NCBI GenBank assembly: GCA_004299495.1
Contig: SCPY01000094.1
Location: 1 to 13,140 of the forward strand
Length of the DNA stretch: 13,140 nt
Direction: 5' to 3'
Source of the DNA: a bacterium
GTDB lineage: Bacteria; Omnitrophota; Gorgyraeia; Gygaellales; UBA12090
Position numbers and translations under genes: made by a program. This document shows, one piece after another, positions 1 through 6,814 of the stretch; within the stretch, counting starts at the first letter, position 1, and each line of letters starts with the position of its first letter. Below the pieces are notes generated by a model that saw only the letters and a program-made list of their open reading frames with translations, was not told where the DNA came from and did not search any database.

Positions 1-2
1 AC

Positions 3-149
3 CGCTGGGAAAAGGCCGGCAAGGTTGACCGGGCAAAGCGCGACTGGTGGGGATGGCGGTCATACGCTAAAGAAGACTTGAGACAACTCAAAAGTTTTAA
101 GGAAACAATAATTAATTATGAGGAGGACGAAAATGGTAAACAAATATAA
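3..149 (+). CDS. C-terminal end of an unidentified upstream gene (partial)
   Basis: Frame 3 is open from the left edge to a TAA at 147-149, giving a 48-residue tail that begins RWEKAGKVDRAKRDWWGW and ends ENGKQI. It is rich in Lys, Arg, Glu and Trp, with no membrane segment, and looks like a soluble helical C-terminus. The other two forward frames stop early (TGA at 26-28 and at 79-81), and the codons used here look like those of the downstream genes. If real, it overlaps the next gene (start at 133) by 17 bases, and the ribosome binding site of that gene lies inside it, which suggests translational coupling. The family cannot be named from this tail, and the true start is outside the window. 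A non-coding leader is the alternative. Confidence 0.5.
   Translation, partial: RWEKAGKVDRAKRDWWGWRSYAKEDLRQLKSFKETIINYEEDENGKQI
121..126 (+). promoter_or_regulatory. Ribosome binding site that sets the start of the OPX gene
   Basis: A perfect AGGAGG lies six bases before the ATG at 133. An in-frame ATG at 118 sits upstream of this site and has no comparable site of its own, so 133 is the better start. It also places the signal peptide right at the N-terminus. Confidence 0.85.
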
Positions 150-933
150 GATTATACCTGTATTCTGGCTAATTTTCATTGCGCCCTTTACGGCCTTGGC
201 GGCTGATGAAGCAGGCGTAAAGGCCCAGGCTGCTGCCGGCGAGGTTAACGACAAATCTCTGATTGAAACAGCCCAGCAGCTGCCGGCGGCCGCTCAGGCA
301 GTAAACGCCCCCGCGTTAGAAGCAATCACCTACACCCTGGGCCCGGAGGATATGGTTGAGATTTTTGTCCAGCGCCATCCGGAATTTAGCGGCACCTTTC
401 CCATAAACACCGATGGAAAGATACAGTATAAATTCGCCGGGGATATTGACGCTAACGGACTGACCAAAAAAGAGCTGGAGGAAAAGATAAAGAAAATTAT
501 TTCTAACTATGTGATAAACCCGGAAGTGAATGTTACCCTGCTGGAGTATAAGAGCAAGGTCATCTACGTCCTGGGCGAAGTAACCACTCCGGGAAAATAC
601 TATATGAAGTCAGACAGGATAACGGTAAGGGAGGCGGTAGTAAGCGCCGGATTGCCGTCCGTAACCGCGGCAATGCGCCGCTGCCGCTTGATTACCCCGG
701 CAAAAAACGGCAAGGTCAAAACCAGGAGCGTGGACTTATATACTGTCCTTTACGGAGGAGACTTGAGGCGCAATCTGGAAATGCAGCCGGGAGACGTCCT
801 TTATGTTCCGGCAACCATAATGGCAAAGGTGGTCAGGGTCATCAGCCCGGTAACCGCGACTGTCGGCGTTTCATCGGCAGGCCCGGAAAGCGCGTCAACC
901 GGAAGAGAAGCGGTCACAGCCCTTGCAAGATAA
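133..933 (+). CDS. Polysaccharide export protein, outer-membrane OPX (Wza-like), Poly_export + SLBB
   Basis: This is a periplasmic/outer-membrane export protein of the Wza/OPX class, 266 residues from the ATG at 133. Residues 1-23 form a signal peptide (positive start, hydrophobic core, ALA before the likely cut ahead of ADEAG). No lipobox cysteine is present, unlike classical Wza. After an Ala-rich linker, residues about 66-139 match the Poly_export domain (YTLGPEDMVEIFV, then a KI-Y-FAGDI strand and the NPEVNVTLLEYKSK end). Residues about 144-190 match an SLBB domain (YVLGEVTTPGKYYM). The QPGDVLYVP motif near residue 220 closes the fold. A roughly 40-residue tail follows, with no obvious Wza-type transmembrane helix. 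It is shorter than Wza (about 380), which has more SLBB copies, and fits the short OPX type seen in exosortase-linked loci. The next gene, encoding its PCP partner, starts 16 bases later. OPX assignment is firm; the exact glycan is unknown. Confidence 0.93.
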   Translation: MVNKYKIIPVFWLIFIAPFTALAADEAGVKAQAAAGEVNDKSLIETAQQLPAAAQAVNAPALEAITYTLGPEDMVEIFVQRHPEFSGTFPINTDGKIQYKFAGDIDANGLTKKELEEKIKKIISNYVINPEVNVTLLEYKSKVIYVLGEVTTPGKYYMKSDRITVREAVVSAGLPSVTAAMRRCRLITPAKNGKVKTRSVDLYTVLYGGDLRRNLEMQPGDVLYVPATIMAKVVRVISPVTATVGVSSAGPESASTGREAVTALAR

Positions 934-936
934 ACC

Positions 937-942
937 AGGAGG
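937..942 (+). promoter_or_regulatory. Ribosome binding site that sets the start of the PCP gene
   Basis: AGGAGG lies seven bases before the ATG at 950. An in-frame TTG at 923, inside the end of the OPX gene, would give a start nine codons longer, but it lies upstream of this site, so 950 is preferred. Confidence 0.85.
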
Positions 943-949
943 AATTGAA

Positions 950-2263
950 ATGGAAAACGTGATTTTAAAATACCACCGCCCCGCGGACTACCTTAAGGTA
1001 TTCTTCAGGAGGAAATGGCTGTTCATTACGCCGGTCTACGCTGGCCTCTTTTTAAGCATCCTCGCCTGCATGTTTCTGCCCCGCGCCTACGAATCCTATA
1101 CCGCGATATTGGTTGAGGAGGAAAAAATAATTAATCCCCTGATACAGGGCCTGGCGGTTTCAACCAGCATCGTCCAGAGGATGCAGACCATAAAAGAACA
1201 GCTCCTTAGCTGGAAGGCACTAAACGAATTATCTAAAAAGCTGGATTTAACCAAGAAAGTAACTACAGAGTATGAGTTTGAGAGTTTAATCAGGGATTTA
1301 AGGCGAAATATCGGAGTCCAGCTCTCCGGCTCAAACCTGATCAGGATTTCCTATACCGGGCCGCAGCCCCAGGAGGCCTTTGCCATCACCAAGGCCCTCT
1401 CGGATAAGCTGATTGAAGAAAATACGCGCTCGCAAACTAAAGAAACCGACCTGGCGGTTGAATTTATCAAAGAACAGCTTGATGTTTATAAAAGAAAAAT
1501 CAAAGAGTCGGAAGTCGCCGAGATGGAAGACCAGCTTAAAAACCTGCTTATTGATTCCACCGAGCAGCATCCTCTGGTGAAAGAATTAAAAGACAAGATT
1601 GCCCTGGCAAAAAAAGAGCAGGAATCAGGCAACTACAAGATAGCCGTTCCCGCTGAAGGCGCGGCAAACAGCCCCGCCCGCGAGGCATTGAAGCAGGAAT
1701 TGGATAAAATGATTACCCAGGAAACCCAGCCGCTTTTAAGCAAGGGCGCCTATGCCGCGGGAGCGGGAGCGGGCGACTCCGGCAATAACATTTATAAGCT
1801 TCTTTTGATGGATAAGGTGGACACTACGATGGCGCGCGATATGGATGTCAACGCCAATATCTACAATATGCTATTAGAGAAGCTGGAAACCGCCAAAATC
1901 ACACAGCGGCTTGAGGCATCAAAAAGCGGCACCCGTTATAACGTCATTGACCCTCCGCGCCTGCCCCAGAAGCCGATCAAACCGAACACACTAAAGGTAA
2001 TACTCGCGGGTTTGATTATGGGCAGCCTTGCCGGAACCGGACTGGTATACGGCAAAGAATTCCTGGACCGCTCATACATAGATTTAGAGGACGCCAAGGC
2101 GCATCTGGATTTGCCGGTCTTAGGAGGCATATCGCGCATCCGGTCCCAGGAAGATATAAAAAAGGAAAGGGCAAGAAAAACCTCACTGATATTCGGCGCC
2201 CTCTCTTCATCAGCCGCGGTAATAGCTATAGCGCTGTTAATCTACTTCTTAAAGGGGAAATAG
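950..2263 (+). CDS. Polysaccharide co-polymerase / chain-length determinant (Wzz-like PCP)
   Basis: Inner-membrane protein of 437 residues that controls polysaccharide chain length or couples synthesis to the OPX channel. It opens with a Wzz-type domain (HRPADYLKVFFRRKWLF) and a first membrane helix at about residues 22-44. A long periplasmic helical region follows, with a coiled coil rich in Lys and Glu and a Gly/Ala-rich loop (AAGAGAGDSG). The hallmark proline-rich PPRLPQKPIKPN starts near residue 335, and a second membrane helix lies at about 350-368. The cytoplasmic stretch after it (KEFLDRSYIDLEDAKAHLDL) resembles the GNVR/PCP-2 region that precedes kinase contact. Unusually, a third hydrophobic helix (about 413-434) ends the protein. 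No kinase domain is fused; a separate BY-kinase is encoded two genes on. Close to the XrtA-type chain-length proteins. Family firm, subclass inferred. Confidence 0.92.
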   Translation: MENVILKYHRPADYLKVFFRRKWLFITPVYAGLFLSILACMFLPRAYESYTAILVEEEKIINPLIQGLAVSTSIVQRMQTIKEQLLSWKALNELSKKLDLTKKVTTEYEFESLIRDLRRNIGVQLSGSNLIRISYTGPQPQEAFAITKALSDKLIEENTRSQTKETDLAVEFIKEQLDVYKRKIKESEVAEMEDQLKNLLIDSTEQHPLVKELKDKIALAKKEQESGNYKIAVPAEGAANSPAREALKQELDKMITQETQPLLSKGAYAAGAGAGDSGNNIYKLLLMDKVDTTMARDMDVNANIYNMLLEKLETAKITQRLEASKSGTRYNVIDPPRLPQKPIKPNTLKVILAGLIMGSLAGTGLVYGKEFLDRSYIDLEDAKAHLDLPVLGGISRIRSQEDIKKERARKTSLIFGALSSSAAVIAIALLIYFLKGK

Positions 2264-2265
2264 AG

Positions 2266-3255
2266 ATGTATGAGAAATTCTACGGGCTTACGGAAAAACC
2301 ATTCAACACCACCCCGGATTCAAAGTTTTTCTTCCCCAGCGCCAAGCACACCGAGGCGCTAAGCAGCCTTCTATACGCGATTACCGAAAGGCGGGGTTTT
2401 GTGGTCATAACCGGAGAAATCGGGGCAGGCAAAACCACCGTAACCCGGACACTGCTGAACAAGCTGGATATCGCCACCAAAGTAGCCCTGATTACCAATA
2501 CCCATCTAACCCCCAAGGAACTCATTGTCCAGATACTGGAAGAACTTGAGATTGAGTATAAGCCCGGAGGCAAGCAAAAATTGCTTTCACAGCTTAACGC
2601 CTACCTTGTCCGCCAGCTCGCCAATGATGTAAATGTGGTCATCATTATAGACGAAGCCCAGAACCTTGCGCCCAAAGTCCTGGAAGAAGTCAGGATGCTT
2701 TCAAACCTGGAAACCGAAAAGGAAAAATTGGTGCAGATAATCCTGGTGGGCCAGCCCCAGCTGAAAGAGAAACTCAATAACCCGAAATTAGAGCAATTCA
2801 AGCAAAGAATAGCGCTCTACTACCATCTCGCTCCCTTAAGCCGCCAGGAAACCGATGAGTATGTCCGGCACAGGATTAAACTGGCAGGCGCGGGGCAAAA
2901 TGAAGTTTTTACTTCTGACGCCATTGATATGCTCTACTCACATTCAAGGGGAGTGCCCCGGATAATCAATTTACTTTGCGACAGCGCCCTTTTATCCGGC
3001 TATATATATGATTCCAAACAAATAACCGAAAAAATAATTTATGAGGCCATCAAGGAAAGGGAAATAACCCATACCGCGGAAAGCGCCGTAAGCGAGGAAA
3101 AGCTTTTACAGGCAATATACTGCTGTTCTGATTGCAAGGAATATGCGTCTTGCGAGATTAAATGGATAAGGGGCACCAAAGGCGAAAAGCAGGCCTGCTG
3201 CGCGAAATGCCAATCGCACGCGCAATGCCTCAAGGGTGCTTCAAAAATAAACTGA
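2266..3255 (+). CDS. GspA/ExeA-type AAA ATPase of the XrtA-associated kind, with a Cys-rich C-terminus
   Basis: A 329-residue P-loop ATPase. The opening MYEKFYGLTEKPFNTTPDSK is typical of ExeA/GspA and of the ATPase found in exosortase A loci. Walker A is GEIGAGKTT (residues 50-58), Walker B is VVIIIDEAQ (124-132), and the sensor region includes LVGQPQLKEKL. The helical lid ends near RGVPRIINLLCDSALL (residues 228-243). In GspA the C-terminal part carries a peptidoglycan-binding domain; here it is replaced by about 45 residues holding eight cysteines in two copies of CC-x2-C-x5-C (C286, C287, C290, C296 and C311, C312, C315, C321), a possible metal site. The gene starts two bases after the PCP stop, which ends in a GGGGAAATAG context. 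It probably supplies energy or assembly control to the envelope complex; the substrate is unknown. Confidence 0.9.
   Translation: MYEKFYGLTEKPFNTTPDSKFFFPSAKHTEALSSLLYAITERRGFVVITGEIGAGKTTVTRTLLNKLDIATKVALITNTHLTPKELIVQILEELEIEYKPGGKQKLLSQLNAYLVRQLANDVNVVIIIDEAQNLAPKVLEEVRMLSNLETEKEKLVQIILVGQPQLKEKLNNPKLEQFKQRIALYYHLAPLSRQETDEYVRHRIKLAGAGQNEVFTSDAIDMLYSHSRGVPRIINLLCDSALLSGYIYDSKQITEKIIYEAIKEREITHTAESAVSEEKLLQAIYCCSDCKEYASCEIKWIRGTKGEKQACCAKCQSHAQCLKGASKIN
3121..3228 (+). repeat. Duplicated CC-x2-C-x5-C motif in the ATPase tail
   Basis: Read in the ATPase frame, CCSDCKEYASC and CCAKCQSHAQC are two copies of the same cysteine spacing, separated by 14 residues. The copies share a Lys beside the third Cys in different positions but little else, so the cysteine geometry is what is conserved. 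Eight cysteines in 36 residues suggest zinc or iron-sulfur binding. Confidence 0.75.
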
Positions 3256-3268
3256 TAAGGAGATAAAA

Positions 3269-4057
3269 ATGGGCAAATTAACCGACGCGTTAAAAAAAGC
3301 CGCTGAAGAGCGCCTGCAGAGAATAGAGAAATTGGACGTCCAGGCGGAAACTAAATATGAATTTATCGCTAAAAAAACCGTAGATTCCAAAATTGACCCC
3401 CGGATTGTCTCTTTCTACGATTCCAAATCTCCGGTTTCAGAACAGTACAGGATACTGCGCACCAATATCCAGGCAATAAACACCAAAACGCCCCTGAAGG
3501 CGATAGCCATTACCAGCGCGATTCACGGAGAAGGAAAGACCATTACCGCCATAAACCTGGCAATCTCAATGGCAAATGACTTAAACAAAAAAAGCATTCT
3601 CCTGGTGGACGCGGATTTACGCCGCTCCAGGGTCAGCAAGTACCTGGGCTTATCCTCCGGGGCGGGGTTGTCTGATTTGGTCTTAAATGGAACAAACATT
3701 AACGATACCTTGCTTAATATCGGGATAGATAACCTCACTATACTTCCTGCCGGAAAAACCCCCACCAACCCGGCAGAAATTCTGGGCTCGGATAAAATGG
3801 GAAGCCTTATTTCCGCTTTAAAGGCAAAATACGACTACATCATCCTTGACACTCCTCCAATTGTGCCGGTAACCGACGCTGGCCTGCTCGGAGCTAATGT
3901 GGACGGCGTGATTATGGTAATCCAGGCAAACAGGACCCAAAGAGGCGTTGTCCAGCACGCGAGAACATTGCTCGCGCAGGCGCATGCCAAAGTCCTGGGA
4001 TATACCCTGACCGGCATACAATACCACATTCCGGAATACATCTATAGGTACCTTTAA
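3269..4057 (+). CDS. BY-type tyrosine autokinase (CpsD/XrtA-associated kinase)
   Basis: Cytoplasmic tyrosine kinase of 262 residues that normally phosphorylates its own C-terminal Tyr cluster and cycles with the PCP to control polymer export. The entry motif PVSEQYRILRTNI is at residues 55-67. The three BY-kinase nucleotide motifs are all present: Walker A SAIHGEGKT (83-91), Walker A' ILLVDADLRR (110-119) and Walker B YIILDTPP (190-197). The C-terminus is short, with four tyrosines in the last eleven residues (252, 257, 259, 261), a minimal cluster. The N-terminal helix MGKLTDALKKAAEERLQRI resembles the start of GspB-type proteins. The gene starts 13 bases after the ATPase stop, behind a good AAGGAG site at 3259-3264. 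It has no membrane segment, so it must work with the separate PCP at 950-2263. Family is firm. Confidence 0.93.
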   Translation: MGKLTDALKKAAEERLQRIEKLDVQAETKYEFIAKKTVDSKIDPRIVSFYDSKSPVSEQYRILRTNIQAINTKTPLKAIAITSAIHGEGKTITAINLAISMANDLNKKSILLVDADLRRSRVSKYLGLSSGAGLSDLVLNGTNINDTLLNIGIDNLTILPAGKTPTNPAEILGSDKMGSLISALKAKYDYIILDTPPIVPVTDAGLLGANVDGVIMVIQANRTQRGVVQHARTLLAQAHAKVLGYTLTGIQYHIPEYIYRYL

Positions 4058-4147
4058 AACGAAAGCGGCATCGCTTCTGCTATGTTTATTCAGCGCGCCG
4101 CCTGTTGCCTTTATTTTAAAATACCGCCGCTTAAGAAAGGAAACCTG
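4058..4147 (+). other. 90-base intergenic gap, the longest in the cluster
   Basis: The only gap over 20 bases between complete genes. It contains a small imperfect hairpin (AAGCG-GCAT-CGCTT near 4063-4077) with no T-tract, so a terminator is not supported. An open frame from an ATG at 4082 runs into the next gene, but it lacks a good ribosome binding site and would add a 22-residue segment unlike the rest of the protein. An AAAGG site at 4136-4140 serves the ATG at 4148. An internal promoter could sit here, but no convincing -35/-10 pair was seen. Confidence 0.5.
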
Positions 4148-4645
4148 ATGAGTAAGACGCTTGATTATCTTAAGAAGCTCCAGGAAAAAAGGGTAAATGA
4201 ACCCCCGGGCAAATACGCCCAGGCAGTCAATATCGCGCAAGGCCCTGCTTCCCGTAAAATACCCACAGCCGTTTTCTACTCCCTTATCGCCGTTAGTATG
4301 GGAATTAACGCTATGGCGATATTTTTTCTCGCGAACGCCTCTTCTAAGAATAAATCAAACACAGGCAGAATAGCTGAAATTGAACAGGCAATGGGCAAAG
4401 CCATAAAAAAGCTTGAAACCCATGGCGCCGATATGAAGAAGTCCGATGACGCCATCACAAGCATCAACAACAAATTAAAAGAAACTAACAAAAAAGTTAC
4501 GCAGTTGGAAAAAGATATCGTTAAAACACAAGAAACAGCGCGGTTTGATATAGAAAATCTCAATAAGGCGAAAAACGCGATGCAAAACAAAATAAGCGTT
4601 TTGGCTGATAAAATAAACGAATCCAAAAACGCGAAACAGCAATAG
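4148..4645 (+). CDS. Small single-pass membrane protein with a long coiled coil, function unknown
   Basis: A 165-residue protein I cannot assign to a named family. The N-terminal helix MSKTLDYLKKLQEKR is followed by a short proline-containing cytoplasmic linker. A single membrane helix lies at about residues 40-63 (TAVFYSLIAVSMGINAMAIFF), and residues about 72-158 form a highly charged, Lys/Glu/Asn-rich region with heptad-like hydrophobic spacing, a strong candidate coiled coil in the periplasm. The start at 4148 is chosen because of the AAAGG site just before it. The layout (cytoplasmic helix, one membrane pass, periplasmic coil) recalls GspB/ExeB, the partner of the GspA-type ATPases. Since such an ATPase is encoded two genes upstream, a partner role is plausible but inferred. 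It lies between the export genes and the sugar genes. Confidence 0.8.
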   Translation: MSKTLDYLKKLQEKRVNEPPGKYAQAVNIAQGPASRKIPTAVFYSLIAVSMGINAMAIFFLANASSKNKSNTGRIAEIEQAMGKAIKKLETHGADMKKSDDAITSINNKLKETNKKVTQLEKDIVKTQETARFDIENLNKAKNAMQNKISVLADKINESKNAKQQ

Positions 4646-4664
4646 GCGCACGAAAGGAGCAAAA

Positions 4665-5603
4665 ATGAGGTATTTGATAACCGGAGGGGCGGGATTTATA
4701 GGTTCTAACATCGCGGGAAAATTACTGCAGGAAGGCAACTACGTGCGGGTCCTGGATAATTTCTTTTCAGGCAAAGAAGATAACCTCGCCTTTACCAAAG
4801 GCCTGGGCAAGGATAAATTTGAGCTTATCAGGGGAGATATCCGGGACAAATCCGCCTGCGAAAAAGCCTGCGATGGGATAGACTATGTCCTGCACCAGGC
4901 AGCATTGCGCAGTGTCCCCAAATCTATGAAAGAGCCGGAAAGCTACAATGATGTCAACATCAACGGCACGCTTTTTATGCTCCAGGCATCATCCAAAGCA
5001 AAGGTAAAGCGCTTTACTATGGCATCATCCAGCTCGGTCTACGGAGACACCGATAAGTTCCCGGAGAGGGAAGACGCCTATCCTCTGCTTATTTCTCCCT
5101 ACGCCTTAAGCAAGTTAGCCGGCGAGTACTATTGCCGCATCTTTTCCGAACATTTCGGGCTGGAAACAGCCTGCCTGCGCTACTTCAATGTCTTCGGCCC
5201 CCGCCAGGCATTAGACGATGAATACGCGGTAGTTATTCCGAAGTTTATCCACTGCATCCTGCATGATGAACAGCCGCCGATTTTCGGAAACGGAAAACAA
5301 TCGCGCGATTTTACCTATATTGATAATGTTGTGCAGGCAAATATCCTGGCGGCGACAACCCCGGGCGTTAAGCACGAAGTTTTTAATGTGGCTAACGGCC
5401 GCGATACAACCGTCCTTGAAATCGTGGATACGCTGAATAAATTCCTGGGCAAGAATATTCAACCTAAATTTCTGCCCATAAGGCAGGGTGACGTATTCCG
5501 CACATCGGCCGATATTTCAAAGATCAAGAAGATTTTAAACTTTCATCCGGAGGTTGACTTTAAGGAAGGCCTGCGCAGGACAATTGACTGGTTCAATAAA
5601 TGA
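4665..5603 (+). CDS. NAD-dependent nucleotide-sugar epimerase, SDR family (UDP-Glc/GlcNAc 4-epimerase-like)
   Basis: Extended short-chain dehydrogenase/reductase of 312 residues acting on a UDP-sugar in the cytoplasm. The NAD-binding GGAGFIG is at residues 7-13, with acidic Asp31 at the end of the second strand (VLDNFFSG). The conserved SSSSVYGD sits near 121-128, the catalytic Y-x3-K is Y146/K150 (SPYALSKLAGEYY), and RYFNVFGPRQ follows. The PERE and DEYAVVIPKFI stretches resemble WbpP/TviC-type UDP-GlcNAc 4-epimerases more than classical GalE, so UDP-GalNAc supply is a reasonable guess. It is preceded by a good AAAGGAG site and followed by an ATGA overlap with the next glycosyltransferase gene. 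Related 4,6-dehydratases and UDP-glucuronate epimerases share this fold, so the substrate is uncertain. Confidence 0.88.
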   Translation: MRYLITGGAGFIGSNIAGKLLQEGNYVRVLDNFFSGKEDNLAFTKGLGKDKFELIRGDIRDKSACEKACDGIDYVLHQAALRSVPKSMKEPESYNDVNINGTLFMLQASSKAKVKRFTMASSSSVYGDTDKFPEREDAYPLLISPYALSKLAGEYYCRIFSEHFGLETACLRYFNVFGPRQALDDEYAVVIPKFIHCILHDEQPPIFGNGKQSRDFTYIDNVVQANILAATTPGVKHEVFNVANGRDTTVLEIVDTLNKFLGKNIQPKFLPIRQGDVFRTSADISKIKKILNFHPEVDFKEGLRRTIDWFNK

Positions 5604-6814
5604 AAGTTTATCATATTTTAGACCATTATATACCGATTTACACCGGATATACCTTCAGGACAAGGTATATCCTTGATTTCCAAAAGAAAACAGGCATAGA
5701 CGCGCGGGCTATTATATCCCCCAAGAATTCCCGGGGGCTAAAGAGCCGCGAGACCCTATACGGCATTGAGTGTTTCCGTTCACAGATCAACGGTAACGGG
5801 CTTGCGGGCAAATTACCCCTGCTCAAAGAAATGAATTTAATGAACCGGCTGAAAGGGGATATCCTGAAAATAGTCAAGTCCGAGCCGGGCACCATCCTCC
5901 ACGCCCATTCTCCGGTTTTGTGCGGCCTGCCGGCATATCAGGCGGGCAGAAAACTGCGCGTCCCGGTTATATACGAGATCAGGGCATTCTGGGAGGACGC
6001 GGCGGTGGGAAGGGAAAAAACCAAAAGAGAAAGCCTGCGGTATTACCTGACCCGCAAATGCGAAACAGATTTACTAAAGAATGTGGACAGGGTAATAACG
6101 ATATGCGAAGGGCTGAAAAGGGAAGTGGAGCTAAGGGGCGTTGACGCGGGAAAAATAGATGTCATTCCTAACGGCGTGGATATAACCCATTTTGTGCCTA
6201 TGAACAAAAACCCGGAGCTGATCCGCAAGTTTGGCCTGGAGGATAGAATAAGCATCGGTTTTATCGGATCTTTCTATAAATTTGAAGGGTTATCCACTAT
6301 TATTAAGGCTATGCCGGAGATTTTAGCCAAACACAAGAACGCGGTGCTGTTTCTGGTGGGGTCCGGAGAGCAGGAGCAATACCTTAAAGAACTGGCAGGA
6401 CAAATGGGGCTTAACGGCAGCGTAATATTTACCGGGCAGGTTCCGCATAATGAGATACTGGATTATTATTCAATTATTGATATTTTAGTGTATCCCAGGG
6501 AGAAATCGCGGCTGACCGATATCGTTACCCCCTTAAAACCTTTAGAAGCAATGGCTATGGAAAAACCGGTGATAGGAAGCGACGTGGGGGGCATAAAAGA
6601 ATTGGTCAAAGACGGAGAATCGGGCCTGCTGTTTAAGGCGGACGACATCCGGGATTTAGCGGAGAAGTGCCTGCGCCTTATGGACAACAGCGCCGCGTGC
6701 CGGGACCTGGGAATAAAAGCCAGGAAATACGTAGCCCGGGAAAGAGACTGGGGAAAAATCGTTTCCAAACATAGCGAAATTTACCAAAAAGCGCTTAAGG
6801 AAAAGGGAAGATGA
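5600..6814 (+). CDS. GT4 glycosyltransferase, exosortase A-associated type
   Basis: A 404-residue GT-B fold transferase that adds a sugar from a nucleotide donor to a growing lipid-linked chain at the cytoplasmic membrane face. The N-terminus (KVYHILDHYIPIYTGYTFRT) has the LDH...P...GYTFRT pattern of the glycosyltransferase family found in exosortase A/PEP-CTERM loci. HAHSP near residues 101-105, YEIRAFWED near 125-133 and VIPNGVD near 188-194 fit the same family. The C-terminal donor domain begins at IGFIGSFYKFEGL. The stretch RLTDIVTPLKPLEAMAMEKPVIGSDVGG (in two parts, residues 304-331) holds the conserved acidic pair of the GT4 nucleotide site. The start codon overlaps the epimerase stop (ATGA at 5600-5603) and the stop overlaps wecB, so all three are translationally coupled. 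Donor and linkage are unknown. Confidence 0.92.
   Translation: MKVYHILDHYIPIYTGYTFRTRYILDFQKKTGIDARAIISPKNSRGLKSRETLYGIECFRSQINGNGLAGKLPLLKEMNLMNRLKGDILKIVKSEPGTILHAHSPVLCGLPAYQAGRKLRVPVIYEIRAFWEDAAVGREKTKRESLRYYLTRKCETDLLKNVDRVITICEGLKREVELRGVDAGKIDVIPNGVDITHFVPMNKNPELIRKFGLEDRISIGFIGSFYKFEGLSTIIKAMPEILAKHKNAVLFLVGSGEQEQYLKELAGQMGLNGSVIFTGQVPHNEILDYYSIIDILVYPREKSRLTDIVTPLKPLEAMAMEKPVIGSDVGGIKELVKDGESGLLFKADDIRDLAEKCLRLMDNSAACRDLGIKARKYVARERDWGKIVSKHSEIYQKALKEKGR

Noticed and set aside
78..91. Small inverted repeat TTGAG-ACAA-CTCAA before the OPX gene, with a TTGAGA that could pass for a -35 box
   Set aside because: The stem is only five pairs, there is no matching -10 at the right distance, and the region appears to be coding, so neither operator nor promoter is supported.
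118..132. Upstream ATG of the OPX gene at 118
   Set aside because: It lies before the perfect AGGAGG at 121-126, which is well placed for the ATG at 133, and it has no ribosome site of its own.
923..949. TTG start giving a nine-codon longer PCP
   Set aside because: It sits inside the OPX gene and upstream of the AGGAGG that serves the ATG at 950.
4082..4147. Longer N-terminus of the coiled-coil membrane protein from ATG 4082
   Set aside because: No ribosome site, and it adds a Cys-rich segment unlike the rest; the ATG at 4148 has a good site and a GspB-like start.
3818..4240. 140-residue open frame on the minus strand across the 90-base gap
   Set aside because: It overlaps the kinase end and the next gene, with no recognisable domain or start signal.
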